DNA of 64,000 nt from Pycnopodia helianthoides (GCA_032158295.1 CM063255.1:16644094-16708093); one strand, 5' to 3'; counted from the first letter of the stretch, positions 10,370 to 21,072 are shown. The notes: a model not told the origin generated them from the sequence alone. Program-made: numbers and translations.

Positions 10370-10497
10370 CATCCCATCTGAAGGACAAAGGTGAAGTGTC
10401 TTGCTCAAGGACACGAGTACCATGACCGAACCCACACTCTGACAACACCAGAACTTGAGTTAAGCTGCATTAGACCACTCTGCTACGAAAATAACAT
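10370..10497 (-). mobile_element. SINE fragment in EXT1 intron 3, reverse orientation
   Basis: It reads as the complement of the family: TTACATCCCATCTGAAGGAC, then AAGTGTCTTGCTCAAGGACA, then GACCGAACCCACACTCTGAC. It is truncated at the 3' end of the element. Confidence 0.6.
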
Positions 10498-10600
10498 ATG
10501 AGAGCTCTTTGATATGTGGTTATTTGATGTCCACAGGAAATACAGGAAATATTGTGTAGATTCTGGAAAAGTTGTAAAATCTTGCTCTTGTCTGAAACAG

Positions 10601-10846
10601 ATTATACAAGATCGACTTCAGAAGCCTAGATCTAAGTTGATGTGGAACCATCCTCCTGGTGCCCTGTCCATCTTCCCTCAATACGCAGCGTCACATGCAG
10701 CGTTTCCGTTCTTCACAACTGCATTCGGAGAGGAGGTCTGCCAGCAGTTTACAGCCGTCATTCATATGTCTTCACCTATTCTATCGCAGTCGGCACCCAT
10801 CATGAAGCTGATCAAGAGTGTAGCCAAGTCGTCTTATGCAGCACAG
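10601..10846 (+). CDS. EXT1: EXT1 exon 4
   Basis: A 246-nt phase 0-0 exon from acceptor CTGAAACAG to donor gttagt. It encodes IIQDRLQKPRSKLMWNHPPG, then ALSIFPQYAASHAAFPFF and QQFTAVIHMSSPILSQSAP, ending SSYAAQ (residues 412-493). It joins the GT47 half to the GT64 half; the FTAVIH strand begins the GT-A fold of the C-terminal transferase. The first part of the long frame that covers it is intronic. Confidence 0.94.
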
Positions 10847-10869
10847 GTTAGTTTACTTGTAACTTAACT

Positions 10870-11340
10870 TTACTTCTGTCTGACCGTTCAATGCTGTCCA
10901 CTGCGGCTTTGAATGATAGATAAACTGTGCCTGCCTACAATATGATATCACATGGTAAATGATCTACACAATACATGGTCAACCCTCCTACTGTCTGACC
11001 GTTCAATGCTGTCCACTGCGGCTTTGAATGATAGATAAACTCTGCCTGCCTACAATATGATATCACATGGTAAATGATCTACACAATGCATGGTCAACCC
11101 TCCCACTGTCTGACCATTCAATATCTTCCACTGTGGTTTTAAATTATAGGTAAACTATGCCAGCCAGCATTATGATATCATGTGGTGACTGCATCTACAC
11201 CATACCCAGTCAACCCTCCTACTGTCTGACCGTTCAATATCAGCCACTGTGGTTTTGAATGATAAACTACTGTATTCTAGCTTTCAATATGATATCATGT
11301 GGTGAACGTATCTACACAGTCCACAGTTGGTTCGCTGTGC
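10870..11340 (+). repeat. Four tandem units of ~116 bp derived from the 230-bp TTAA MITE
   Basis: The word CTGTCTGACCGTTCAATGCT and relatives occur at about 10876, 10993, 11106 and 11222. Each is followed by TTTGAATGATAGATAAACT, CAATATGATATCA and CTACACAAT. These match one half of the 230-bp element at 41469-41698, so half of a MITE has been amplified in tandem inside EXT1 intron 4. The last unit runs into the other half of the element (CAGTTCACTGTGCACAAG-like sequence near 11325). Confidence 0.75.
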
Positions 11341-11450
11341 ACAAGTGTTCCACCATAAACAATCTGTGCAGTTGAATGGTTTCAATAGTTTTTGAGACCT
11401 TATGTAAACAATTATTTCATTAACATGTGTTGAATTCTACTTCTTTTTAG

Positions 11451-11546
11451 ATAATAATATTGTGGAACGTTGATCGCCCTCTACCACCTAAATCTAAGTG
11501 GCCTGCAATCAGTATACCTCTGACAGTCATAGAGGGTGACTCCAAG
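11451..11546 (+). CDS. EXT1: EXT1 exon 5
   Basis: A 96-nt phase 0-0 exon between TTCTTTTTAG and gtatgt. It encodes [20 protein letters not shown], then [12 protein letters not shown] (residues 494-525), aligning with the ILWNCDKPLP-type motif of GT64 domains. It has no start codon and is too short to appear as a free reading frame. Confidence 0.93.
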
Positions 11547-11559
11547 GTATGTGTTCTCT

Positions 11560-11905
11560 GCCTTATCATACATTTCATCATATCATCATCAAGGCTTTAG
11601 ATCGTCCACCTGTTGGACGAAGCCCTCCTCATAAAACTTCCATTTGCCTCTTTCTAGCCACTCTGGTCCAAGTAGCTGTACCCATGTGTGCTGTTATGTC
11701 ATCTCTCCATCTTCTCTTTTGCCGTCCTCTCTTTCTCTTTCCTGTTCTAAACTGCCATTCTGTCATTCGTGTAGTCCACCTGTTGTCTCTGACCCTTGAC
11801 ACATGGCCTGCCCATCTCCATTTGATCTCGTTTATCTTGTCAATGATGTCCTTGACTTTTGTTTTCTCTTGTACTTTGTTGTGGTTAACTTGATCCCGTG
11901 TTACC
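11560..11905 (-). pseudogene. 3' end of a LINE (RTE-like) reverse transcriptase in EXT1 intron 5
   Basis: On the minus strand the frame reads KVKDIIDKINEIKWRWAGHV, then RVRDNRWTTRMTEW, then KRGRQKRRWRDDI. This is the well-known C-terminal signature of LINE ORF2 proteins (WAGHV-R--D-RW ... RGR--RRW-DDI). A frame shift follows; the true family ending ([10 protein letters not shown] and stop) lies in another frame and is followed by a TGATGATG-type tail (RC of 11566-11582). It is 5'-truncated, shifted and therefore dead. RTE is my best guess from the tail. Confidence 0.75.
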
Positions 11906-12696
11906 CCGAATTGTTGTACATTTAACATGTTTAAAAACCACTTCGCAGCGTATTTTAGAAAGTAAGGAGAACAAACAATTTTTGTTTCTGTTTCGAGGAA
12001 TAATGGAGTGTCTAATGTAATCCGCAGCCAATTGGCCATGGTTTGCTGGAATCTTGGACTTGCCTCCCATATGCTGAGTACAATGATAAACATTTTGGGC
12101 AGCCTGAGGATCTCTCGTAATCCTCGTTTGTACAACAAAAGGGTGAAGGTCTTGAATCAGAGATCACACAATAACCCCTGGGAAAAAAAGGGAGATTTCG
12201 AGCATGAATTCCAGTCTCAAAAGTGTAGCATGGTAGGTGCTTGCCCATGCAAGCTACACAATGGATTATCTGGGGGTGTAATTATACATCATCCAGTCAA
12301 CTGACTGCAACCAAAAGAGAATGATCTCACATGGTTCCACACAACAAAAACAAACAGGTCTGTACATTTCAAGGAGGAATTTCTCCGCCAGTCACAGGTC
12401 GAATTCAATGCTATTTTGATTTAAAATTATCAAAATTCAGGAATGAACTTAGTACAAAATGTACAGATCATTTATTTGAAATGTGGAGGGTTTTGTGGAC
12501 TTTGAAAAAAAATTGCACTTAAAGGGTACTTTCAAACACAGTGGAATTTTACACCATTTTAACGTGAAGTTAGAGACTTGTAATTTGTTACCCGTTTTCA
12601 TAAGGATTCAATCTATTGGAAAATGAGTGGACAACAAATCTTAATTTGACCTTGGAGTCCGTCTTTAAACCTGGTTTTGTTATTTCTCCATTACAG

Positions 12697-12786
12697 ACAA
12701 CCAGTAGCAGATTTGCTCCTCTTGATGCTATAGAGACAGACGCAATTCTTAGTCTGGATAGTGACACTATACTTTCCACAGATGAG
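12697..12786 (+). CDS. EXT1: EXT1 exon 6, with the DxD motif
   Basis: A 90-nt phase 0-0 exon from acceptor TCCATTACAG to donor gtaggt. It encodes TTSSRFAPLDAIETDAILS, then LDSDTILSTDE (residues 526-555). The LDSD at 545-548 is the DxD-type metal- and UDP-sugar-binding motif of the GT64 GlcNAc transferase; human EXT1 has LDED at this place, so the middle residue differs but both aspartates are kept. An upstream frame includes intronic sequence that is not coding. Confidence 0.94.
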
Positions 12787-12909
12787 GTAGGTGTATCCCT
12801 CCATGTGCTTTCTTTCATGCCTGTGCTCTTGGGTCAATTCCACTGTTACTTGCGTTACATTTTCACAGTGACTCTTGTGGCATTTTCCCACTGTGACATT
12901 TTCCCTTGG

Positions 12910-13085
12910 GTGTTGTGGCCAAGCGGTGAAGTACACCGGGCTCTGGTGTTTCTGATCAGCAGAGTGTGGGTTCGAGTCCCGGTCTTGACACTTGTTGTCC
13001 TTAAGCAAGACTCTGAACTATTTTTGCTTCGTGTCTCGGATGGAACGTAGAGTGGTAGGTTTTGTGTTTGGTCCCAGTTCCTTTC
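12910..13085 (+). mobile_element. SINE 5' half in EXT1 intron 6, with clear A and B boxes
   Basis: GTGGCCAAGCGGTGAAGTAC (A box) and GTGGGTTCGAGTCCCGGTC (B box) are spaced as in a class II tRNA (Leu/Ser-like). This copy is the clearest evidence that the family derives from a tRNA. The 3' part is cut off after the TTCGTGTCTCGGATGGAACG word. Confidence 0.75.
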
Positions 13086-13223
13086 AGAACCACCACAACT
13101 CATTACAGACGCTACTTAAATGGTGTCACTGCAAATCTTAAATTTCTATATTAGTTTTATTTTGTTGTTGTTGGTACTGTGCGAAGTTTCAAATCCTGCT
13201 TGTTATTTTGCTCTCCTGTGAAG

Positions 13224-13384
13224 GTGGATTTTGCTTTCTGCGTTTGGCGTGAGTTCCCGGAGCGCATCGTTGGTTACCCAGCGAGATCTCACTACTGGGA
13301 CGAGACCCAGGCAGAATGGGGCTACACATCCAGATGGGTTAATGAATATTCAATAGTACTTACTGGTGCAGCGTTCTACCACAA
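13224..13384 (+). CDS. EXT1: EXT1 exon 7
   Basis: The exon starts after CCTGTGAAG with [20 protein letters not shown], then [18 protein letters not shown] and [13 protein letters not shown], plus two bases (AA) before the donor gtacgt. The length of 161 nt gives phase 2 at the end. Residues 556-608 are complete. [10 protein letters not shown] and WGYTS are hallmark GT64 sequences. The alternative donor 6 bases downstream would break the YHKYY junction, so the AA|gtacgt donor is preferred. Confidence 0.94.
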
Positions 13385-13487
13385 GTACGTATGGTTTGAT
13401 TTCAATAAACCGTGCAAGTCTCACGCATATTCGAACATTTTGTCCTAGGGCATTGCTTTAACGTGTGAAGGAAACAAAGTCGTGCAC

Positions 13488-13842
13488 TAAAGGCAGTGGG
13501 TACTTTGGGTTATAACTCAAGAAATACATTATCATAAAAACTTACTTGGTAAGGAGCACGTGAGAGCTGCTGATAATATAGAAACGACTCCCTCTGAGGT
13601 GATTTAGTTTTTGAGAAAGAGGTAATTTCTCACTAAAATATTTGAATCTGAAAAAGGCTTTCAGCCATTTGAAAGCACACAATTCTATGCAACAAGGGTG
13701 TTATTTCTTTCATTATTTTCTTGCAACTTGCTGACCAATTGAGCCCAAATTTTCACAGGTTTGTGATTTTATGCATAAGCTGGGATACGCCAAGTGGGGA
13801 TACTAGTCTTTGACAGTTACCAACAGTATATCCTGCCTTTAA
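13488..13842. mobile_element. 355-bp MITE with TAAAGGCAG ends in EXT1 intron 7
   Basis: The ends are TAAAGGCAGTGGGTACTTTG and the inverse AGTATATCCTGCCTTTAAA. Inside are AAAGAGGTAATTTCTCAC, AAAGCACACAATTCTATGCA and GACCAATTGAGCCCAAATTT, shared with the fold-back copy at 1533-2072 and, more distantly, with 16186-16526 and 37264-37647. TA or TTAA at the edges is compatible with several superfamilies; no transposase is encoded. Confidence 0.75.
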
Positions 13843-14457
13843 ACGGGTTCTAATGTTGGAATATGTGATTGACTTGCACAATCTATAAGCCTCAACTAAG
13901 TTTTGAACCAACAAAGCACTTCAACTTGCCCATCCTTGTTTTTGCCGAATTTAAAGTCATTATACCTGATCTGTATTTTTAGCATTCTTAACCACTTCCC
14001 GATGGTATTAACAAATCTTTACCATGTTATTTTTTATTTTTTTAATGCATTTTCTGACCGTCTGTGGACTTTGACAATTTATTGTGACAATGAAACCCTG
14101 ACGAAACAAAGTAAAGACAACAGACATGTGCATAAAATGCACCAGTATTTTTCGTTCTCTTTCGAGAAATCATGGAATGTCTTCACTGTAAATGGGTCAA
14201 ACCTTGGTCGTAGCTATTGCTGATAATAATAATAATTATATAGGGCAGAATTGACCACAGGCTTAATTAAAATGTGCCATTTAAATTAACCAATACTTAT
14301 GACGAACAAGAAATACTCGGAAAAAATGGCGCGGTAAGATCGATCACCCCTGAGAACGAGGTTAGTGATTAGTCTCTCTATTTGTTCCCAGAAGATGTCC
14401 CTTTAATGAAATACCAATACTCATGTTTCCTTGTCACTGTTTTCCTTTCCTTCACAG

Positions 14458-14821
14458 ATACTACAACTACCTTTACACAAATTTTATTTCCACATCCTTG
14501 TTGGACCATGTGGACTCCATCAGTAACTGTGAACACTTGCTCATGAACTTTCTGGTCGCCCATGTGACTCATCTCCCGCCGATTAAGGTCACCCAGAAGA
14601 AGCGCTACAAGGATGTGATGCTAAACGGCGCCAAGACACAGGATTTGATCCAGCAATTCACCCAACAGGAGAACTGCATGAACGTTTTTGTTAAGGCGTT
14701 CGGATACATGCCCTTGATTCGATCGCAGTTACGTCTGGATCCCGTACTCTACAAGGATCCTGTGTCCAATCTACGCAAACGTTATCGACAAATAGAGACG
14801 GTTGAATCTAGAACATGGTGA
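14458..14821 (+). CDS. EXT1: EXT1 exon 8, C-terminus and stop
   Basis: After acceptor CTTCACAG the first base completes the Lys codon. It reads YYNYLYTNFISTSLLDHVDS, then CEHLLMNFLVAHVTHLPPIK, then QENCMNVFVKAFGYMPL and LRLDPVLYKDPVS, ending at TGA 14819-14821. CEHLLMNFLV and the CMN-F---FGYMPL block are conserved in all EXT proteins. The reading frame upstream of 14458 is intronic, so its ATG at 14423 is not a start. Confidence 0.95.
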
Positions 14822-16185
14822 TGGTAGAATTAAGGTGTCTTAAAATTATATTTTTTTAATATTTAAGTGGGATTTGAAAGTTTGCATCATGGAAATACAA
14901 GTGCGGTTCTTGTTAACAACGTAAATAACTCTTGGATCTGAAAAGAACCGGGCCCAAAATGATGGCGCTTCTAACAAGAACCTACTATCATCCATTAAAG
15001 TATGCGCTATACAAGGTGCATAAATTTGTGCTCAACAGCGCCATGAAGTTAGACCCTGATGTTGTTAACCACTTCACGTCGGATGACGTGTTTATCTGCA
15101 AAATGTTTTTTGACTAACATATGGCAGGCATTTTTGTGAAATCTGGTAAAACTTCGAATTTTCCTAAATGTTTGGCTGTCAGCTGGACAGCTGACGTTTA
15201 TTTCCGCCCTGTGTGTTGCGTGTACAGGCAGGCACCTATGGTGATACGTTTCGTTTCACATGTACAAAGATAGACAACAGGTGCTTGAAAACATGCCTTG
15301 TAAAATCCCTTTCCTGGAGTTATTGTGTAACTCACGATTCCAGACTCTTGTTTGACAAATGCATACAAGAATGGAAACGCTGCCACCATTGTTCGTCATT
15401 ATATTCGGCTCAATGGGAAGTAAGTCTGAGCGTTCGGAGATTCCAGCATACCATAGCAGATTTTCAGCCAGGGCTCACGGCCGAGGTGCTGCGAATCATG
15501 GTGAGTGCGTACTCAATTTTCTCACACCACAACATAAATCCCGGTGCTAATTATGAGAACCTTTGTCAAGTGAGGGTTTCATTGTGACAATGATATTTTC
15601 AAAGGAAAAAAATTACTCAAGAAGCTCCGAAAAATAATACCGCAGGTGGGGACAATTTTTTTTCTTCAGAATACTGACTTGAAGTGGTTAAACAACTTGA
15701 TGTTTTGATCTTTGCTTTGATCCATCTTCAGGAGACGAGCCTAGACTCTGATGTTGCATTGCTGCTGTGAGTAAACATGGTAAATGTACTGTATACTGAT
15801 TAGATATCGTGAATTTTTTTTTCATTATGAGCTGCAGTACTTATTGCAAACTAAATACTGTAACAAAATGTGCAGTTGTTACTTTTTTAAGAGGCTCTTT
15901 AGCACAATGTAAAAAGTCAACGTAATCCGTGTTTCTTTTTGATACTCAAAAACTTTGTGTAAATAATTATTACTCTGTGAAAAGCTATTCTGTTTTTTTG
16001 TATACATGTACAGTATAACTATGAAACTAGCTTGGCCCAATTTTCCATTGCTGATTTACATGTAGTTTTGAGCATTTGATTATTTATGAGAACAACGGAT
16101 TTGCCTGGTCAGTCTGCTGCCACCACCTAGTGTCCATCAAGCCTGATACTTCGTTCTTGTACCAGCAATTGGAGTTTCTCCCCCG
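14822..16185 (+). other. EXT1: EXT1 3' UTR and downstream sequence
   Basis: No canonical AATAAA was seen in the first kilobase; an ATTAAA near 14994 is one possible poly(A) signal. The reading frames at 14932-15117 and 15213-15587 have no recognisable domain and are treated as accidental. Confidence 0.4.
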
Positions 16186-16526
16186 TTAAAGGCCCTGTAC
16201 ACTATTGGTAAGATCGAAAAACACAATGTTCACAGATTCACACATAACTTACATGATTTAAAGTAAGTAATGGTAGAAAGGGTTCCTTAAAATATTTCTG
16301 CCTAAAATGCTATCGTTTCTGAGAAAGGAGTAAAACAGTAGTAATTATCGCGCGCGATAATTTGAAAAAACAGAAAACACATAAGATCTCTTTTCACTAT
16401 TTTCTTGTGACCTCGATGACCAATTTAGCTCAAACTTTCACAGGTTTGTTTGTTCATGCATATGTTTAATCACACAAAATGTGGACACTGATGTTGAGCT
16501 GTTACCAAAAGTGTACAATACCTTTA
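16186..16526. mobile_element. ~340-bp MITE with TAAAGG...CCTTTA ends
   Basis: The left end TTAAAGGCCCTGTACACTAT pairs with the right end AGTGTACAATACCTTTAA. The inner word TTCTGAGAAAGGAGTAAAAC and the CAAACTTTCACAGGTTTGT block relate it to 13488-13842. A palindrome ATCGCGCGCGAT lies near 16347. The flanking TTAA is compatible with a 2- or 4-bp target. Confidence 0.7.
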
Positions 16527-17940
16527 AAGGGGCACCTTTATTGTTCTCCCTTAACAGTGGTTCACTAGTCAAATGCCAGTTGAAACACCCAAGGACCAGT
16601 CCAAATTCACTCCGAGTGATCCGGCTGGCTAGTTCAATGTTGAAAAGCATCCCTATTTAATGTAACAAGTGAAAAAGCTAGCGGACTAGTGAAAAGGCAA
16701 GCTAAATGGTCCTGCCGGCCAGTCACTGAAGGACAAACCCTGACCCATAGGAGTGCAATATAACCTGTGAAAGTTTAGGTTCAATCGGTCATCGGACTGT
16801 GAAACAAGTTGTGAAAAACCCCAACACTGTTTTCACTGATTTTTAACATCGGATATTGGACTTGTGATATCAAAAACTAATTATTTTAGACATTTCTTAA
16901 AATCTGTAGCATTGCAGGCAAAACAATTTCATGGGAATTTTTTCCCACCTTGACCATTTTTATACCGTGTAAGCCATGTGCAAATCTGTGAACATTTATA
17001 TCTTCAATCTTAACAATGTGATGCACATGCTTGAGGCAAACTTTTAAATATTTGTTTCTATGTCAAATCATTTAACTGTCTACTTTGTATCACTTTATAG
17101 TTTTGTTTTCTTTTATATGGTTAGATTAATAATTAGAAATATTGGTACAGATCACTGAATTACTGTCAACATACATGTACTAATATGTACATGCACATGT
17201 ACAGGGTAGGGGCTAAAGGATTTGGTGGAAATTTAAACTCAGCATAGGGAGGAAAAGATGTAGTTGTAGTTCGTACAAGCCTTGAGCACATTCAAACTTT
17301 TGAGGGCACGTTGGTCTTCCATGTTTATTGTTTAGTGTTTTGACAAAACAAAATCGCATTCAGTAGTTGGGCCTGACATTTGTACAGTCTATTCTTCCAA
17401 AATACATTTTGACATTGTTGTTCAAAAAGTTATTCATGGCAATTTTATGTCATTGCGCATCATTGTTGATTTGTTTGCGGGGTAAAATTTGGTTGGGGTT
17501 AAAGTTGACTTTTTAATCATGGCTAAGGGATGTAATAGTCACGTGCCCTCCTTCCAGGCACCTTATATAGTAGTAATTGAAACTTCAAACTATTAACACT
17601 TCTAACTATTAACTATTCTAATTAAATTTTTTAAAGTAAATCTGAAATAATAAGTGTCAGACCTTAATGAGATGTATGAAATGAATTGCCTTGTTGTTTA
17701 GTGATGTTTGAAGCTTTGCATGGTGTGGAAAATAGACCTTATGCACATGACCTCATGTGAGTAGGGCGCCCCTAGCTAGAGGTCAAAAGAAGATGCCCCA
17801 TTGGCTGACCCTGTGCGCCGAGCGTACATATCTGCGTTTTTCATTGTTTTGTCATAGTTTACTTTTACCTCTAAGATGGCGGCTTGATGACGTCAATGCA
17901 TAAGACATATAAGAAGTAACTGTGACTAGTAAACGTGCAG
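16527..17940. other. Unassigned AT-rich intergenic sequence
   Basis: No gene or well-defined repeat recognised. Confidence 0.4.
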
Positions 17941-17954
17941 GTACAACCTCATGT

Positions 17955-18110
17955 TAATTCTTTTTGGAAGGAGTGTTGGCTCTGAAAAGAGCTGGTGTGG
18001 TCTTAATGTTTTGAACTGTATACTCGAGCAGAGTATACTGTTCGAAACGTCGAGAACACACAGGCTCTTTTCAGAGCCAATGCTTCTCCCAAAAAGGGTT
18101 TAAACATATT
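17955..18110. repeat. Inverted repeat carrying histone-type 3' stem-loop motifs
   Basis: GGCTCTTTTCAGAGCC at 18063-18078 is identical to the metazoan replication-dependent histone mRNA 3' stem-loop. At 17978-17993 lies GGCTCTGAAAAGAGCT, the same motif on the other strand with one change. The flanks continue the inversion (TTTTTGGAAGGAGTGTTGGC at left, GCCAATGCTTCTCCCAAAAA at right). No histone coding sequence is nearby, and the ACCA that usually follows the stem-loop is missing. Confidence 0.7.
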
Positions 18111-18159
18111 TACTAGTTTACTAGTTACAGTTACTTCTTGCCTCGTTGTTTTGTGTATT

Positions 18160-18232
18160 GCATGTATGCAAGGAAAATTTTCCTCCATGGTTGGACCAAT
18201 AAACAGAACTGAATTGAATTGAATTGAAGTGT
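18160..18232 (+). repeat. Retroelement-like 3' tail with GAATT repeats
   Basis: TTGGACCAATAAACAGAACT is followed by about three to four copies of GAATT. Such a unique end plus a short tandem tail is typical of a LINE- or SINE-type 3' end, and may belong to the same dispersed element as the histone-like hairpin just upstream. Confidence 0.4.
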
Positions 18233-19360
18233 TTTCAATACAGGATGCGTTTCATTGTGGCAGAAAAAATGCAAGCTTTTGCCAACATATGCGTGCAAAT
18301 TTCAGTAAACAGTTTAGAGGAGGTGCTAGCATAATGTTAGCAAACTTTGTAAAAGTTGATAAGTGCATTGACAAGTACATACAAACTAGACTGGTCTGAC
18401 TTAAACCTTGCTCAAACACAAATGTTGTAAATAAGGGGCCATTCAGAGTATCCAATGTTAAAAAACTTTTTTGTATACATTTTTTTATTTGGTAAGACCT
18501 ACCCACCCCAAATTTTGATTCTTAAATATTGACAGACTATTTAATATTCTATAGACTACCTTTTTTACTTTTACTTATTCACTCATCATTTCCTCGAGAT
18601 GAAAGTACAAATTAAAAGAATCAAAAAGGATTTGAATAGTATTATTGCCTTACACTACAGTAAACTGAAGCATGGTTGAGCAAAGTATGTTCAGTACTTC
18701 ATGAGTTCTTCAAGAAATCTTAGCTTCTATTTAAGCTCTTTGATTTTGACATTCATAGACTGGCCAGAATTTCTTGAAACTCAGTATTTGAGGAAAATTT
18801 TGTCATACGCTATTGTATTTCAGATAGATTTCTCATGGCAATCTGTTTACAGATAAAGTGTATATAACTTATTTTTTCAGATTTAAAAATGCTGCTGTTC
18901 CCGAATTGTACTTGTCAAGTATCAAACCTTGAAGTTGTTCTAATTGTATGCAAATGAGTGCCCTCTTTTCCGAAGGTTTTTGTCCTAGACGTCTTTATGG
19001 TCTTTTTCGTGTAAGCAGTGAATAGATTGTCATCAGTTCTGTGCGTGCAAAGCATGCAAACATGCAACACTGGTAGTGGTGGAACGTCAGGGGATGTCCG
19101 TTGCACTGCACTGTATGCAACAGAGGAGTCCAACCCGGTCTAGCAAACATCTTCAAAGTTCAATTTTTTATTCGGTTTTGTCACGGAGGAGGTCACTTTT
19201 TTGTTTAAATTAACAATTAGTAAATACATCGCTGATGATGTTTGCCGTTTTGGTTTATAATTTCCTGGATTCAGCAGGCGGTGGACGTCCGGGTTTCTAC
19301 GGCAGGGAAAAAGAAAGGTAAGTTGAGGAATCAATTTGAATTTCGTATAAAAACCTAAAC
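18233..19360. other. Unassigned intergenic sequence
   Basis: Nothing recognisable; short frames without motifs. Confidence 0.4.
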
Positions 19361-19510
19361 GGCATTGCTTTCAAGAAGCAAGAGGAGGAGGCCTAAGACT
19401 AAGAGGCCATGTTTTTCCAAGTATTGCTCTAAACAATAGAAACGAAAAAGGCATTGCTTCCAAGCAGGAGGAGGGGGCCTATAGGGGCCATGTTTTTGTA
19501 TCAATTTTTT
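19361..19510. repeat. Two diverged tandem units, ~95 bp
   Basis: GGCATTGCTTTCAAGAAGCA with AGGAGGAGGCCTAAG and GGCCATGTTTTTCCAA recurs as GGCATTGCTTCCAAGCAGGA with GGAGGGGGCCTATAG and GGCCATGTTTTTGTA. Confidence 0.6.
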
Positions 19511-19631
19511 TTAGGGCACTAGGGCCTACGTCATGATATCCACGCTTCCGTTTAAGACACCATGATGAACCGATTAACATGTGTGCACGTGTGCGCATGC
19601 GCAAATGCTTAGCAACTGCATCAACTTCCAG

Positions 19632-19782
19632 GACCAGGGGTCGATTTCACAAAACTCTTCCTAAACTTGGGACTAGTCCTAGGATATGCTAAGAGATAGG
19701 ACTAGACTTAAGTTAAGACCAGTTACTGGTCCTAACTTCAGATAAGACTAGTCTTATCTCTTTGTGAAATCGGCCCCTGGTC
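19632..19782. mobile_element. 151-bp MITE with GACCAGGGG ends
   Basis: The left end GACCAGGGGTCGATTTCAC and the right end GTGAAATCGGCCCCTGGTC are inverted repeats. Most of the element can fold on itself (GGACTAGTCCTAGG; CTTAAGTTAAG). No coding capacity. Confidence 0.75.
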
Positions 19783-20179
19783 AATGCTCTTGAAGCACAA
19801 ATGAGTGTACTCTTGTTGCAAGCTTCCAGTTCGATAGATGATAGCGCTGTTTTCACAACATCCTTGCCTTGCTCAAGGTGGTAGCAGTTTTCACTCTGAA
19901 AAAGATGCTGTAAACCCAACCTTAAACACGAGTGCTTTACATTGACTATAGCATTGTTTTTATCGTGTGTACACACTGGGCCCGTACTACTACTTTGCGT
20001 AAGTCATCCGCACTCTTATTATTGTCTTCATTACGGAAGCCGTCAGTTAATTGGTTTAGTTTGGTACTACTGACTGTAGCTCAAACCATACATGCTGTAC
20101 AGTGCAGTGTGTGTGCATGGTGTGCATATGTACACACAAAGACATCTAGACATGCTCACATCAATGACGGCTAGCTTAG

Positions 20180-21072
20180 TAGTTGAGATAATCGTAACCC
20201 TCCATCCTCCCGACGGTCGGAGACCGGAGGGTTACGAGTCATGCAGTGCAAAAAAGTGGCGAAATAAAAATTTCGACTATTTTGGTCAGACTAGTCACCA
20301 GATTTGCCTAATTTTTACCACTTTCAAAAAACATGACACACATTCTAAGAACATGGATTTGATCTTCAGTGTGTCATAAATCCATTCATAACACTCTAAA
20401 CATCGTTGAAAAATTATTTGAAGAAAAAACGAACAAAAACTTACAAGAAACTGACCGAAATGTCCATGGACCGCACTTCCCCTAAATCAACCAATCAGCG
20501 TAAACCAAACCGTTATGTAGGCGTGGCGATCGTCTGTGTGCGACTGTGCGTGCACGCAGTTAATGTATTTAACGGATTTGCGCCATCTGCAGTTTGCGCT
20601 GATTAATTGCAGGAACAGCATTCCAGAATGCGCGCTCAATCTGGAATTTTTTCCTCATAAATTCTGTGATTGTGCAACTGAACAAAATGCGCACAACGAC
20701 GAGTCCGCTTACGCTGATTGGTCGAGATGTTGCTAGGTCACGAATCGCGAGGTTCGAAAACCGGACCTGAGATTGTCTACGCTACATGAGAATTTCGCTC
20801 AGTCTCTGGTAAGTTTTTGTCTTTTTTTCTTAAAATATTTTCTCAATGATGTTTTGAGTAATACGAATGGATTCATGACACATTGATGATCACATCCATG
20901 TTTTTAGAATGTGTGTCATGTTTTTTGAAAGTGGTACAAATTTGGTAAATCTGGTGACTAGTCTGACCAAAATAGTCAAAATTTTTATTTCGCCACTTTT
21001 TTGCACTGCATGACTCGTAACCCTCCGGTCTCCGACCGTCGGGAGGATGGAGGGTTACGATTATCGCAACTA
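20180..21072. mobile_element. 893-bp Mutator-like MITE with ~210-bp inverted ends and 9-bp duplication
   Basis: The outer ends are TAGTTGAGATAATCGTAACC and GGTTACGATTATCGCAACTA. The inverted arms run about 20180-20400 and 20855-21072 and are nearly identical. CTAGCTTAG occurs directly on both sides (20171-20179, 21073-21081), a 9-bp target duplication typical of Mutator-like elements, as are the long arms. Each arm starts with an internal small palindrome (CGTAACCCTCC ... GGAGGGTTACG). Mirror reading frames in the two arms encode the same accidental peptide. No transposase is present, so it is non-autonomous. Confidence 0.85.

Larger units (their letters stand above)
7075..14821 (+). other. 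EXT1: EXT1 gene (complete coding region, eight coding exons)
   Basis: Eight exons join to 2,190 nt: 729 codons and a TGA. The phases agree at every junction (phase 2 at introns 1 and 7, phase 0 at introns 2-6). EXT1 with EXT2 forms the Golgi heparan sulfate co-polymerase, adding alternating GlcA and GlcNAc. The predicted order is a signal anchor at about residues 8-24, an exostosin (GT47) domain at about 75-370, and a GT64 domain at about 455-710 with a DSD (DxD) motif at 546-548. Human EXT1 is 746 residues and I recall 11 exons, so this version is slightly shorter with fewer introns. No frameshift or stop was found, so it looks functional. Confidence 0.93.

Noticed and set aside
11549..11893. 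114-codon plus-strand frame in EXT1 intron 5
   Set aside because: It is the antisense of the LINE ORF2 tail on the minus strand.
14932..15587. Two reading frames downstream of EXT1
   Set aside because: No recognisable domain and no sign of splice joining; likely 3' UTR or intergenic.
18063..18078. A histone gene 3' end
   Set aside because: No histone coding sequence upstream, and the downstream ACCA and purine-rich element are missing; the motif lies in an inverted repeat.
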